The position numbers and the translations under genes are program-made. Source: DATJOJ01 sp035507035 (lineage in GTDB: Bacteria; Acidobacteriota; Terriglobia; Terriglobales; Acidobacteriaceae). From it: DNA of 64,000 nt. The notes under the pieces are model-generated. The model was not told the origin of the DNA and did no database searches. It saw nothing but the letters and a program-made list of their open reading frames with translations. Below, piece by piece: positions 49,604 to 57,977 of this stretch (position 1 is the stretch's first letter; the number at the start of each line of letters is the position of its first letter). The DNA lies in assembly GCA_035507035.1 (NCBI GenBank), contig DATJOJ010000040.1:78493-142492 (forward strand), in the 5' to 3' direction.

Positions 49604-50821
49604 ATGGCAACCGCTACCACGCGACTCAATCCGCTCTCTTATCTCACCGATCAACTGAACGATCTCAAGGCCAAGGGCACCCATTTTCGTCTACGCGTCC
49701 TCGACGATGAGCAAGCCCCGGTTTGCACTTTCGATGGCAAAAAAGTCATCAATCTCGCTTCCAACAATTACCTCGGCCTGACCACCCATCCGAAACTCCG
49801 CGAAGCCGCTCTTGAAGCCACCCGCACGTACGGTGTCGGCTCGGGTGCCGTCCGGACTATCGCCGGCACCATGAAGATCCACATGGAATTGGAAGAAAAG
49901 ATCGCTCGTTTCAAGAATGTGGAAGCTTGCGTCGTCTTCCAGTCAGGATTTGCCGCTAACGCCGGCACCGTATCGGCAGTGCTCGGCAAAGACGATTTCA
50001 TCATCTCTGATCAGTTGAACCACGCTTCCATCATCGATGGTGCACGCCTCTCCAAGGCGAAGATTCTCGTCTTTAATCACAAAGACATGCCTCACGCCGA
50101 GCAGCAACTCGCCAGCGTCAAGGATCAGCCAGGTAGAAAATTGCTCATCACCGACGGCGTCTTTTCCATGGATGGCGACATCGGCCCACTGCCCGCGCTC
50201 TGCGACTTGGCCGAAAAATATGGCGCGATCATGATGGTCGACGACGCTCACGCTTCAGGTGTGTTGGGGCGCAACGGCCGCGGCACCATCGATCACTTCC
50301 GCGTGCATGGCCGTGTCGACATACAAGTGGGAACGCTTTCAAAAGCCATCGGCGCGCTCGGCGGATACGTTTGCGGTAGGCGCGACCTGATCGACTTCCT
50401 GTATCATCGCGCCCGTCCGTTTCTTTTCTCAACTTCTCATCCGCCGTCCGTGGCTGCAACGTGCATCGCTGCCTTCGATGTCCTCGAGCAAGAACCCGAA
50501 TTGATCGAAAAGCTTTGGGACAATACACGTTTCTGGAAAAAAGAACTGGGTCTACTCGGATTCAACATCGGCGGCGTAAATACGCCGGCTAGCGAGACTC
50601 CCATCACGCCCATCATTATCGGCGACGGCAAGCTGACCATGGACTTCTCGCGCGAACTGTTCAAGGAAGGCGTGATGGGTACCGGCATCGCATTTCCTAC
50701 CGTTCCCGAGGGCAAAGCTCGCATCCGCACCATCATGACCGCGACCCATACCAAAGATGAGTTGCAGCAAGCGCTCGCCGTGCTGAAACGAGTCGGCAAG
50801 AACATGGGGATTCTCGCTTGA
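49604..50821 (+). CDS. Alpha-oxoamine synthase, glycine C-acetyltransferase (Kbl)-like
   Basis: A 405-residue PLP enzyme of the Kbl/BioF/Spt family. NLASNNYLGL, YGVGSGAVRTIAGTM, FQSGFAANAGT, DDAHASGVLG and the lysine block VGTLSKAIGALGG are present. The C-terminal FPTVPEGKARIRTIMTATH and VGKNMGIL resemble Kbl, which cleaves 2-amino-3-ketobutyrate. No tdh gene is beside it. The next gene encodes a ceramide-glucosyltransferase-type enzyme, so a lipid role like that of serine palmitoyltransferase cannot be excluded. Motif reading favours Kbl. Confidence 0.85.
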   Translation: MATATTRLNPLSYLTDQLNDLKAKGTHFRLRVLDDEQAPVCTFDGKKVINLASNNYLGLTTHPKLREAALEATRTYGVGSGAVRTIAGTMKIHMELEEKIARFKNVEACVVFQSGFAANAGTVSAVLGKDDFIISDQLNHASIIDGARLSKAKILVFNHKDMPHAEQQLASVKDQPGRKLLITDGVFSMDGDIGPLPALCDLAEKYGAIMMVDDAHASGVLGRNGRGTIDHFRVHGRVDIQVGTLSKAIGALGGYVCGRRDLIDFLYHRARPFLFSTSHPPSVAATCIAAFDVLEQEPELIEKLWDNTRFWKKELGLLGFNIGGVNTPASETPITPIIIGDGKLTMDFSRELFKEGVMGTGIAFPTVPEGKARIRTIMTATHTKDELQQALAVLKRVGKNMGILA

Positions 50822-50849
50822 TGCCGCCAGGAATCACTGCCTGTGCCAC

Positions 50850-52016
50850 ATGATTCCACACCTTCTGCGCATCCTGGAGATTATTGCCGCCGCCGCTGCG
50901 ATTGCCAGCAACTTCTACTTCATTCTGTGCCTTTGGAGCGCCGCACGTTTCCATCGCGGCAGAAAAAGTGACGCCGGTGCCTCGCCGAGTTTTTTTCCGC
51001 TGATTTCGATTCTCAAGCCTCTAAAGGGCACCGATCCCGAGATGTATGAGAGCTTCCGCAGCCATTGCCTCCAGGACTATCCCGACTACGAGATTATCTT
51101 TGGGGTCAGCGAAACCGACGATCCTGCCATTGCATTAGTTGAGCGATTGAAGGTCGAATTTCCTCAACGGTCAATCCGCCTTGTCATCTGCCGTGACAAC
51201 CTTGGCCCCAACACCAAAGTCAGCAACCTCATTCAGATGGAGCGCGCGGCGCACTACGATCACCTGATTGTCAGCGACAGTGACATTCGCGTCTCCCAAG
51301 ATTATCTGCGCCGCGTAATAAGTTCCCTGAGCGACCCTCAAGTCGGCCTTGTCACTTGCCTTTACCGGGGCATCGGCAATTCGACTTTGGGTTCGCGCCT
51401 GGAAGCGTTAGGCGTCAGCACGGACTTTTGCCCGGGCGTGCTGGTGGCGCAGCAGATCGAGGGTATCAAGTTCGGACTCGGCGCTACCCTGGCTTTTCGC
51501 CGCCGCGAATTGCAGGCCATCGGAGGATTCGAATCCCTAGTCGATTATCTCGCCGACGACTATCAGTTGGGCCGGCGCATCTCGGCACTGGGTCTGAAAG
51601 TCGAAATTCCCAACATAATCGTCGAGACATTTCTGGCTCGCTACACCCTATCGAGCTTTTTCGATCATCAGTTACGCTGGGCGCGTACCATCCGTGATTC
51701 GCGCTTCGGCGGATACGTGGGCATGGGCATCACCTACGGTTTGCCTTGGGCGATTTTGACCTTGCTCCTCGCCCGTGGCGCGAACTGGGCTTGGGCGTTG
51801 CTGGCGATCACCGCAGTCATGCGCGGCGCGGTTGCTCTGAAAGTCGGTCAGGGTATCTTGCAGGATTCTCAGGTGAAACGTTGGTTCGCGCTACTACCGC
51901 TCCGCGATGTAATCGCGGTTCTAGTCTGGCTGATTAGCTTCTTTGGCCACTCGATCATCTGGCGCGGGCAACGATTTCGCCTGCAGAAGGGCAAGCTTGT
52001 GCGAATTCCGGAGTGA
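50850..52016 (+). CDS. GT21-family glycosyltransferase (HpnI/ceramide-glucosyltransferase-like)
   Basis: A 388-residue membrane GT-A glycosyltransferase. One N-terminal helix (residues 6-28) precedes the catalytic domain, with ISILKPLKGTDPEMYES, ETDDPAIALVE and SDSDIRV (donor and metal sites), DYLADDYQLGRR and the HQLRWAR acceptor motif. C-terminal helices follow. This matches the group containing eukaryotic ceramide glucosyltransferase and bacterial HpnI, which adds N-acetylglucosamine to bacteriohopanetetrol. No other hopanoid gene is visible. It follows the Kbl-like gene by 28 bases. Confidence 0.88.
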   Translation: MIPHLLRILEIIAAAAAIASNFYFILCLWSAARFHRGRKSDAGASPSFFPLISILKPLKGTDPEMYESFRSHCLQDYPDYEIIFGVSETDDPAIALVERLKVEFPQRSIRLVICRDNLGPNTKVSNLIQMERAAHYDHLIVSDSDIRVSQDYLRRVISSLSDPQVGLVTCLYRGIGNSTLGSRLEALGVSTDFCPGVLVAQQIEGIKFGLGATLAFRRRELQAIGGFESLVDYLADDYQLGRRISALGLKVEIPNIIVETFLARYTLSSFFDHQLRWARTIRDSRFGGYVGMGITYGLPWAILTLLLARGANWAWALLAITAVMRGAVALKVGQGILQDSQVKRWFALLPLRDVIAVLVWLISFFGHSIIWRGQRFRLQKGKLVRIPE

Positions 52017-52026
52017 CGCCGTCGCT

Positions 52027-53076
52027 TCAAAGCGCATTCGTGAACTTTACCAGCGCCGCTAGTTTTTCCGCTGCCATTCCTGAATCGATCGCTTTCGCTG
52101 CAAGCGGCACAGCCTCTGTGAGATGCTCCGCCCTTCCCGCCGTGACCAACGCCGCCGCGGCATTCAGCAACACCACGTCCCGCCGCGCCGATTTCTTCCC
52201 AGCAAGAATCTCACGGATGATCGCGGCATTTTCCTCCGCGTCCCCGCCGGAAATGTCCTGAAGAGAACCGCGGCTCATCCCAAACTCCTCCGGCGTCACT
52301 TCGTAGGTCTTCACTTTTCCATCGCGAACCTCGGCTAATCGCGTCGCTCCCGTGATCGTGATCTCATCCAGTCCATCAAGTCCGTGCACCACCATTGCGC
52401 GTTTCAAACCTAACATGCTTAGCGCCTCAGCCAATTTCTCCACCAGATCGACTGAGTAAACTCCCACCACTTGCGCCGAAGCATGCGCCGGATTCGTGAG
52501 CGGCCCCAGCAGATTAAATACCGTCCGCAGCCGCAACTCTCGCCGCGCCGGCTGCACGTATTTCATGGCCGAGTGCATTGCCGGCGCAAATAAGAACGCC
52601 AGCCCGACTTTTTCCAGGCACGCCGCTATCTGCGCCGGCGGCAAATCAATCCTTATGCCGAGGGCTTCCATCACGTCCGCCGAGCCGCACTTCGAAGTCA
52701 CGCTGCGGTTGCCGTGTTTGGCGACGCGAACGCCCACGCCCGCAGCCACAATTGCGGTTGCAGTTGAAATATTGAATGTTCCACTGGCATCGCCACCGGT
52801 GCCGCACGTATCGACTAGGGCGTCGCGCTCCGTGCCGCTCACGTCGACCGTCGAGTCCTCATGAATACGCAACGACGTCGCCTCGGCACGAATTGCCTCC
52901 GCAAATCCTACAATCTCCTCGACCGTCTCGCCTTTCATGCTGAGCGCAACCAGCAACGCCGCAATTTGCGCGTCAGTGCATTTTCCCGCGAGAATTTCTG
53001 CCATCACGCCTCGCGCTTCCTCGCGCGAAAGCGATTGGCGATGATTCACAAGTCGATGAAGAATGTCAGTGATCAT
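52027..53076 (-). CDS. trpD: Anthranilate phosphoribosyltransferase
   Basis: A 349-residue TrpD that joins anthranilate to PRPP in tryptophan synthesis. VDTCGTGGDASGTFNIST is the PRPP-binding loop, VAKHGNRSVTSKCGSADVMEALG binds the pyrophosphate and anthranilate, and RTVFNLLGPLTNPA is the family hallmark. ATG 53076 (MITDILHRLVNH) is chosen because it matches the usual start; an upstream extension of 25 residues has none of the family motifs. No other trp gene is in the window, so it is outside a trp operon. It converges on the GT21 gene with 10 bases between. Confidence 0.96.
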   Translation of the reverse strand: MITDILHRLVNHRQSLSREEARGVMAEILAGKCTDAQIAALLVALSMKGETVEEIVGFAEAIRAEATSLRIHEDSTVDVSGTERDALVDTCGTGGDASGTFNISTATAIVAAGVGVRVAKHGNRSVTSKCGSADVMEALGIRIDLPPAQIAACLEKVGLAFLFAPAMHSAMKYVQPARRELRLRTVFNLLGPLTNPAHASAQVVGVYSVDLVEKLAEALSMLGLKRAMVVHGLDGLDEITITGATRLAEVRDGKVKTYEVTPEEFGMSRGSLQDISGGDAEENAAIIREILAGKKSARRDVVLLNAAAALVTAGRAEHLTEAVPLAAKAIDSGMAAEKLAALVKFTNAL

Positions 53077-53235
53077 GAGTGACAAAGTTCGGAAACGGCA
53101 CAACCATGTTAAATTCTCGTTGCAAAGCGACGCAAAGTTTGCCCTAAGCAAAGCCGTTCTATAGAATCAAATGTTTGCTGCCCCCAACTGGAAGCTGCAA
53201 GCGGATCCTGCCGAGCTTTAATCAGGAATTCTTTT

Positions 53236-54408
53236 ATGAAAATTCATGAGTATCAAGCCAAAGCAATCTTAAAGAAGTACGGTGTTGCGGTGCCGCGCGG
53301 AGAGATGGCGGAAACCCGCGAACAAGCTGAGAAGGCCGCGAAGAATCTTTTCGATTCTGGTGCAACTGGTGTCGTCGTCAAAGCGCAAATCCATGCCGGG
53401 GGCCGCGGCAAGGGCGGTGGCGTCAAAATCGCAAAATCCGTCGAAGAGGCTGCCGACCTCGCCGGCAAAATTTTGGGCATGACGCTGGTGACTCATCAAA
53501 CCGGGCCCGAGGGGCGCGTCGTTCGCCGGCTCTTGATCGAAGAAACCTTACCGATCGAAAAAGAACTCTATCTGGGAATTGTGATCGATCGCGTCGAAGC
53601 CAAGCCAGTTTTTATGGCATCCGTCGCAGGTGGCATGGAGATCGAGCAAGTCGCCGCCGAAAATCCTGATGCCATCCTCAAGGAGCACATCGAGCCCGGC
53701 ATGGGGCTGGAAGCGTTTCAGGCGCGCAAAATTGCCTTCCGTTTAGGCCTCAAGCCGCCACAAATCAGCGAAGCGGTTCGTCTCATGATCGGCTTGTATC
53801 GCGCCTTTCAAGATACTGACTCATCACTGATGGAAATCAACCCCTTTGTCAGTTGCAGCGATGGCCGCTTGTTCGCGCTCGACGCCAAAATCAATTTCGA
53901 TGACAACGCGCTGTTCCGCCATCCGGACATTCGCGAACTCCGCGACATCACTGAAGAGGATCCGCTCGAAGTCGAGGCCTCTAAGTACAACCTGAACTAC
54001 ATCAAGCTCGACGGAAACGTTGGTTGCATGGTCAACGGCGCAGGCCTGGCAATGGCGACCATGGACATCATCAAGTACGCTGGCGGTATGCCGGCAAATT
54101 TCCTCGACGTCGGAGGCGGAGCGAACGCCGAGCAAGTCACTCACGCCTTCGAGATTCTGCTCAGCGATAAGAACGTCAAGGCAGTTCTAATCAATATTTT
54201 TGGCGGAATTCTTCGCGTCGATACGCTGGCGACCGGCGTGGTCGAAGCCGCTCAGAAAACGCATATTCAGTTGCCGATCGTATTACGGCTGGAAGGCACG
54301 AATGTCGAAGCCGGACGCGAAATTCTAAAGCAATCTGGACTGAATTTTATCGTCGCAGAAACGATGAAAGACGCGGCCGAAAAGGTTGTTGCGGCTGCAC
54401 GGGGCTAG
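53236..54408 (+). CDS. sucC: Succinyl-CoA synthetase subunit beta
   Basis: A 390-residue ATP-grasp subunit. MKIHEYQAKAILKKYGVAVPRG is the canonical N-terminus, and KAQIHAGGRGKGGGVK is the nucleotide-binding stretch. SLMEINPFVSCSDGRLFALDAK supplies metal ligands, and FLDVGGGANAEQV and LINIFGGILRVD form the phosphohistidine contact. It makes succinate and nucleoside triphosphate from succinyl-CoA in the TCA cycle. sucD follows after 130 bases, a longer gap than usual, filled by a repeat element. Confidence 0.97.
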   Translation: MKIHEYQAKAILKKYGVAVPRGEMAETREQAEKAAKNLFDSGATGVVVKAQIHAGGRGKGGGVKIAKSVEEAADLAGKILGMTLVTHQTGPEGRVVRRLLIEETLPIEKELYLGIVIDRVEAKPVFMASVAGGMEIEQVAAENPDAILKEHIEPGMGLEAFQARKIAFRLGLKPPQISEAVRLMIGLYRAFQDTDSSLMEINPFVSCSDGRLFALDAKINFDDNALFRHPDIRELRDITEEDPLEVEASKYNLNYIKLDGNVGCMVNGAGLAMATMDIIKYAGGMPANFLDVGGGANAEQVTHAFEILLSDKNVKAVLINIFGGILRVDTLATGVVEAAQKTHIQLPIVLRLEGTNVEAGREILKQSGLNFIVAETMKDAAEKVVAAARG

Positions 54409-54433
54409 TGTGGTGGGCGATGATCTTGGCGAC

Positions 54434-54508
54434 CTTCGCGGCACTTTTTTGCGGTCTTTGCGGTCAAAAGCTCCCGCCGCGAAGAACGCGGGAATTACCG
54501 CGAAGAAC
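54434..54508. repeat. Inverted and direct repeats in the sucC-sucD spacer
   Basis: CTTCGCGGC (54434-54442) is the reverse complement of GCCGCGAAG (54476-54484), a nine-base stem. CCGCGAAGAAC occurs twice, at 54477-54487 and 54498-54508. The element also holds GCGGTCTTTGCGGTCAAAAG and fills most of the 130-base gap, so it interrupts an otherwise tight operon. Confidence 0.8.
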
Positions 54509-54538
54509 ACAAAGTTGTACCAATCATAGGCAGGTATT

Positions 54539-55417
54539 ATGAGCATTCTTATTGATAAATCAACGCGAGTCATCGTGCAGGGACTCACCGGCCGCGAGGG
54601 CACATTTCACGCTAAGACCTGTGCAGAGTACGGAACCAAAATCGTTGGCGGTGTGACTCCGGGCAAGGGTGGCACCACTCACGAAGGCTGGCCGGTCTTC
54701 AACACCGTGCAGGAAGCCGTCGACAAGACCGGCGCCGACGCCTCGATGATCTTTGTCCCGCCGCCCGCTGCTGCCGACGCCATTATGGAAGCGGCCGACG
54801 CGGAAATCGAACTGATTGTCTGCATCACCGAGGGCGTGCCGACGCTCGATATGGTCAAGGCTTGGGACTTCCTGCAGGATCGGCGCGCACGCCTGATCGG
54901 GCCCAATTGTCCGGGCATCATTTCACCCGGCAAATGCAAAATCGGCATCATGCCGGGGCACATTCATCGGGAAGGCCCGGTCGGAATCGTCTCCCGCTCA
55001 GGCACCCTGACTTACGAGGCCGTCTATCAGTTGACCACCCGGAACGTCGGCCAATCCACAGCGATCGGTATTGGCGGCGATCCTATCATCGGCACCAACT
55101 TCGTCGACGCGCTCGAGCTCTTCAACCGCGATCCTCAGACCGAAGCCGTAGTCATGATCGGCGAAATTGGCGGCAATGCTGAGGAAACCGCCGCCGACTA
55201 CATTAAAGCGCGGATGAAAAAGCCCGTCATTGGATTCATCGCCGGGCAGACCGCTCCCCCCGGACGCCGTATGGGTCACGCCGGCGCGATCATTTCCGGA
55301 GGCAAGGGAACCGCTGCCGAAAAAATTAAAGCCATGGAAGCTGCAGGAATTCGAGTCGCCAAGTCCCCTGCGGACATTGGCGACATGGTGCTCGCCTCCA
55401 TGGGCGTAAAGGTCTAG
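54539..55417 (+). CDS. sucD: Succinyl-CoA synthetase subunit alpha
   Basis: A 292-residue CoA-binding subunit. VQGLTGREGTFHAK is the CoA-binding loop, VGGVTPGKGGTTHEG follows, and GPNCPGIISPG and the C-terminal GHAGAIISGGKGTAAEK carry the active-site histidine that becomes phosphorylated (H in MGHAGA). It pairs with SucC. The gene ends 83 bases before ndk, so a nucleotide-handling link (NTP made by SucCD, used by Ndk) is natural but may be just co-location. Confidence 0.97.
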   Translation: MSILIDKSTRVIVQGLTGREGTFHAKTCAEYGTKIVGGVTPGKGGTTHEGWPVFNTVQEAVDKTGADASMIFVPPPAAADAIMEAADAEIELIVCITEGVPTLDMVKAWDFLQDRRARLIGPNCPGIISPGKCKIGIMPGHIHREGPVGIVSRSGTLTYEAVYQLTTRNVGQSTAIGIGGDPIIGTNFVDALELFNRDPQTEAVVMIGEIGGNAEETAADYIKARMKKPVIGFIAGQTAPPGRRMGHAGAIISGGKGTAAEKIKAMEAAGIRVAKSPADIGDMVLASMGVKV

Positions 55418-55459
55418 TTAGAGAATTAGCCAGAATTTGCAGGAAAAAGCGAATCGCGA

Positions 55460-55487
55460 ACGACCAACGACCAACGACCAAGGACCC
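55460..55487. repeat. Heptanucleotide tandem repeat upstream of ndk
   Basis: ACGACCA is repeated three times exactly (55460-55480), and a fourth, diverged copy AGGACCC follows. It ends 13 bases before the ndk ATG. The copy number could vary between strains by slippage and shift the ribosome-site distance; this is inferred. Confidence 0.85.
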
Positions 55488-55500
55488 AAACAATCAAACT

Positions 55501-55926
55501 ATGAAGACTCTCCAACGCACCCTGACCATCATCAAACCAGACGCAGTCAAAAAAAACGCGATCGGTGACATCATTGAGCAATTTGAGAAGAACGGCTTCC
55601 ACATCCTGGCGATGAAGATGCTCGAAATTTCCAAGCATCAAGCAGAACAGTTTTATGCCGTTCACGCCCACCGGCCGTTTTACAGTTCGCTCACGAATTT
55701 CATGTCGAGCGGCCCCATCGTAGCGCTCGCCCTCGAAAAGGAAAACGCCATCGCCGACCTGCGTCAGCTTATGGGCGCTACCAATCCGGCCAACGCGGAA
55801 GAAGGTACGATTAGAAAAAAGTGGGCCAGCAGCATCGAACAAAACGCCATTCACGGCTCCGATGCCGACGAAACCGCGCGTTTCGAATTAAGCTTCTTCT
55901 TTGCGGGATACGAACTAACCCAGTAG
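55501..55926 (+). CDS. ndk: Nucleoside diphosphate kinase
   Basis: A 141-residue NDK that equilibrates nucleoside di- and triphosphates. TLTIIKPDAVKKNAIG, KMLEISKHQAEQFYAVH and MSSGPIVALALEKENAI are canonical. The active-site histidine is in NAIHGSDADETA. The protein uses the common bacterial length and ends FFAGYELTQ. It lies between sucD and the tautomerase gene, and no separate promoter is evident. The heptamer repeat sits in its leader. Confidence 0.97.
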   Translation: MKTLQRTLTIIKPDAVKKNAIGDIIEQFEKNGFHILAMKMLEISKHQAEQFYAVHAHRPFYSSLTNFMSSGPIVALALEKENAIADLRQLMGATNPANAEEGTIRKKWASSIEQNAIHGSDADETARFELSFFFAGYELTQ

Positions 55927-55946
55927 CGAGCTTGTCGGGGGATTCC

Positions 55947-56138
55947 ATGCCCTTAGTCCAAATCACAATGCTGACCGGCCGCACGGCTGATCAGAAACGC
56001 AAACTCGCAAAGCGCATCACCGATGTCATGGTCGAAGAAGCCGGTGCGCACCGCGAGGCCGTCGTCGTGACCTTTCATGAAGTCTCAAAAGAGAGTTACG
56101 CTTCCGGTGGCGTGCTGGTGGCGGACAAACCGAAGTAG
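55947..56138 (+). CDS. 4-oxalocrotonate tautomerase family protein
   Basis: A 63-residue tautomerase. After Met removal, the N-terminal residue is Pro (MPLVQITMLTGRT), the catalytic base of the family, and HREAVVVTFHEVSKESYASGG forms the second half. Such proteins isomerise unsaturated ketoacids; the substrate here is unknown. ATG 55947 is chosen because it puts Pro second, as function requires. The frame is open upstream inside ndk, but without similarity. It lies 20 bases after ndk. Confidence 0.9.
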   Translation: MPLVQITMLTGRTADQKRKLAKRITDVMVEEAGAHREAVVVTFHEVSKESYASGGVLVADKPK

Positions 56139-56157
56139 GTTTCGGCTCGCCAGCAGC

Positions 56158-56445
56158 CTATCCTAGCGGCTCGTAAAGATTCCCTTCGATTCGCTCTCCG
56201 AGCTTGGGCAGCTCTTTTTTTGCATACTGCAGAAAATGCGGCGCGGCACGATGGGCCTCGAGTGCGGCATCGTCCTTGTATAGCTCATAAATAAAGAACC
56301 GTCGCGGCTCCGTTTTGTGCCGATGTACCTGGTACATCACGCAGCCCGGTTCCTTGCGCGACTCTTCGGTCAGCTTGGAAAATATCGCGGCCACTTCATT
56401 TTCGTGGCCCATCTTTGCCATCCACGTCACAGCCAGAACGACCAT
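56158..56445 (-). CDS. ABM-domain (antibiotic biosynthesis monooxygenase-like) protein
   Basis: A 95-residue dimeric alpha-beta barrel protein. KEPGCVMYQVHRHKTEPRRFFIYELYKDDAALEAHRAAPHFL is the characteristic ABM (YgiN-like) core. Family members include quinone and heme monooxygenases, but many have no known reaction. It lies 13 bases downstream of purA on the same strand, so it is probably co-transcribed with it. It converges on the tautomerase gene. Confidence 0.9.
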   Translation of the reverse strand: MVVLAVTWMAKMGHENEVAAIFSKLTEESRKEPGCVMYQVHRHKTEPRRFFIYELYKDDAALEAHRAAPHFLQYAKKELPKLGERIEGNLYEPLG

Positions 56446-56458
56446 TGCTTGCTCCGTT

Positions 56459-57817
56459 CTATCTCTTTATCTGCGCCCTGGTCTTCGATCCGGTTAACTC
56501 GTGCAGTTTTGCTGTAAAGTCTTCTACGAAAATCGTCTGCTCGCGGCCCGGTCCGGTGGAAACCATGCCGATGCGGGCTCCGCTTTCCTTTTCAACAAAC
56601 GCCAGATATTCGCGCGCCGCCTTCGGCAACTTCTCCATTTTCGTAATGCCTTCTGTCGAAGTCTTCCAGCCCGGAATTTTCCGATAAACGCATTCAATCT
56701 TTCCGAATCCGCTATCTTGCGCTGGGATCTCGTCCACTTTCTTGCCGTCGATCTTGTACCCCACGCATACCGGAATTTCCGCGAACTCGTCGAGCACGTC
56801 CAGCTTTGTGACCACAAGCCATGTTATTCCGTTAATCATGCCAGCGTAGCGCAAGAGAGGCAAGTCCAACCATCCGCATCGCCGGGGCCGGCCGGTAACG
56901 GCTCCGAACTCATTACCTCGTTTTCTGAGCAAATCTCCCGTCGCATCGAGCAATTCACTCGGAAACGGTCCGCCCCCAACGCGTGTGCAATAAGCCTTTG
57001 TGACCCCAATTACGGTATCAATCGCAGTGGGAGCCACGCCCGTCCCGGTCACCGCGCCGCCCGAGGTCGCACTCGAGGAAGTCACGAAAGGATACGTGCC
57101 ATGATCAATATCGAGCATCGTCCCCTGCGCCCCTTCAAACACGATCGACTCTCCCTTCAGCAGGGCGTCATTTAACAGAAACGCCGTGTCGCAAACGAAC
57201 GGCGCAATCCGTTCCGAGGCCGCCGCATACTCGGCATACATCTTGTCGGGATCGAGTGGCTCAGAATTGAACAACGCATGTGCAATCATGTTTTTCTCGC
57301 GGCAAGCATTCTCGATGTGGGTCTTTAGCAACTCCAAATCCAGCAGGTCTGCCACTCGCAACCCGCGTCGTCCCATCTTGTCTTCATACGCCGGTCCGAT
57401 TCCGCGCGAGGTTGTTCCAATCTTCACCCGTCCCGGGGCGTTCTCCGCCGCCAGCTCGATCATGCGATGGTAGGGAAGAATTACGTGTGCGCGATTGCTG
57501 ACAAATAAATTCCCGGCGACTTTCACGCCGGTTGCACCGAGAGCCTCCACTTCCTTGAGAAAGGCCATCGGATCGAAAACCACGCCATTGCCGATCACGC
57601 TGCGGCAGCCCGCGCGCAGGATGCCACTCGGCACCAACTGCAGGATGAACTTCTTTCCATTGATGACAACCGTGTGTCCGGCGTTGTGTCCGCCGGCATA
57701 GCGCGCGACCACGGAGAAATTCTCCGAGAGCACGTCAACAATCTTGCCCTTGCCCTCATCGCCCCACTGGGCGCCCACGATGACCGCAGTTTTACCGTTT
57801 TTCAAAATAGACTCCAC
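56459..57817 (-). CDS. purA: Adenylosuccinate synthetase
   Basis: A PurA of about 452 residues that makes adenylosuccinate from IMP, GTP and aspartate. VIVGAQWGDEGKGKIVD is the GTP-binding loop. RYAGGHNAGHTVV, IGTTSRGIGPAYEDK, FEGAQGTMLDIDHGTYPFVTSS and TTRIGGGPF-like VGGGPFPSEL follow. I place the start at GTG 57817, ten residues before the loop, where the family starts. The frame stays open 47 codons further upstream with no similarity, and no good ribosome site helps to decide. The mutM gene diverges from it. Confidence 0.93.
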   Translation of the reverse strand: MESILKNGKTAVIVGAQWGDEGKGKIVDVLSENFSVVARYAGGHNAGHTVVINGKKFILQLVPSGILRAGCRSVIGNGVVFDPMAFLKEVEALGATGVKVAGNLFVSNRAHVILPYHRMIELAAENAPGRVKIGTTSRGIGPAYEDKMGRRGLRVADLLDLELLKTHIENACREKNMIAHALFNSEPLDPDKMYAEYAAASERIAPFVCDTAFLLNDALLKGESIVFEGAQGTMLDIDHGTYPFVTSSSATSGGAVTGTGVAPTAIDTVIGVTKAYCTRVGGGPFPSELLDATGDLLRKRGNEFGAVTGRPRRCGWLDLPLLRYAGMINGITWLVVTKLDVLDEFAEIPVCVGYKIDGKKVDEIPAQDSGFGKIECVYRKIPGWKTSTEGITKMEKLPKAAREYLAFVEKESGARIGMVSTGPGREQTIFVEDFTAKLHELTGSKTRAQIKR

Positions 57818-57977
57818 AATTCGGGATGCCGCGGCTACCCGGCCGCTTTTGACGGTCGCACACACTCGCGCCCCGTGTTGGAAACGGGCTAATTTACTGA
57901 GGATTGAAAGGGCAGAGGTGTACGAAGAATGATAACGTACCCAAGGGGAGACGAGCAATCAGACCCCGGCGACGCCC

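Noticed and set aside
55460..55487. Possible CRISPR-like repeats at the ACGACCA heptamers
   Set aside because: Units are seven bases with no spacers, so they are a simple tandem repeat.
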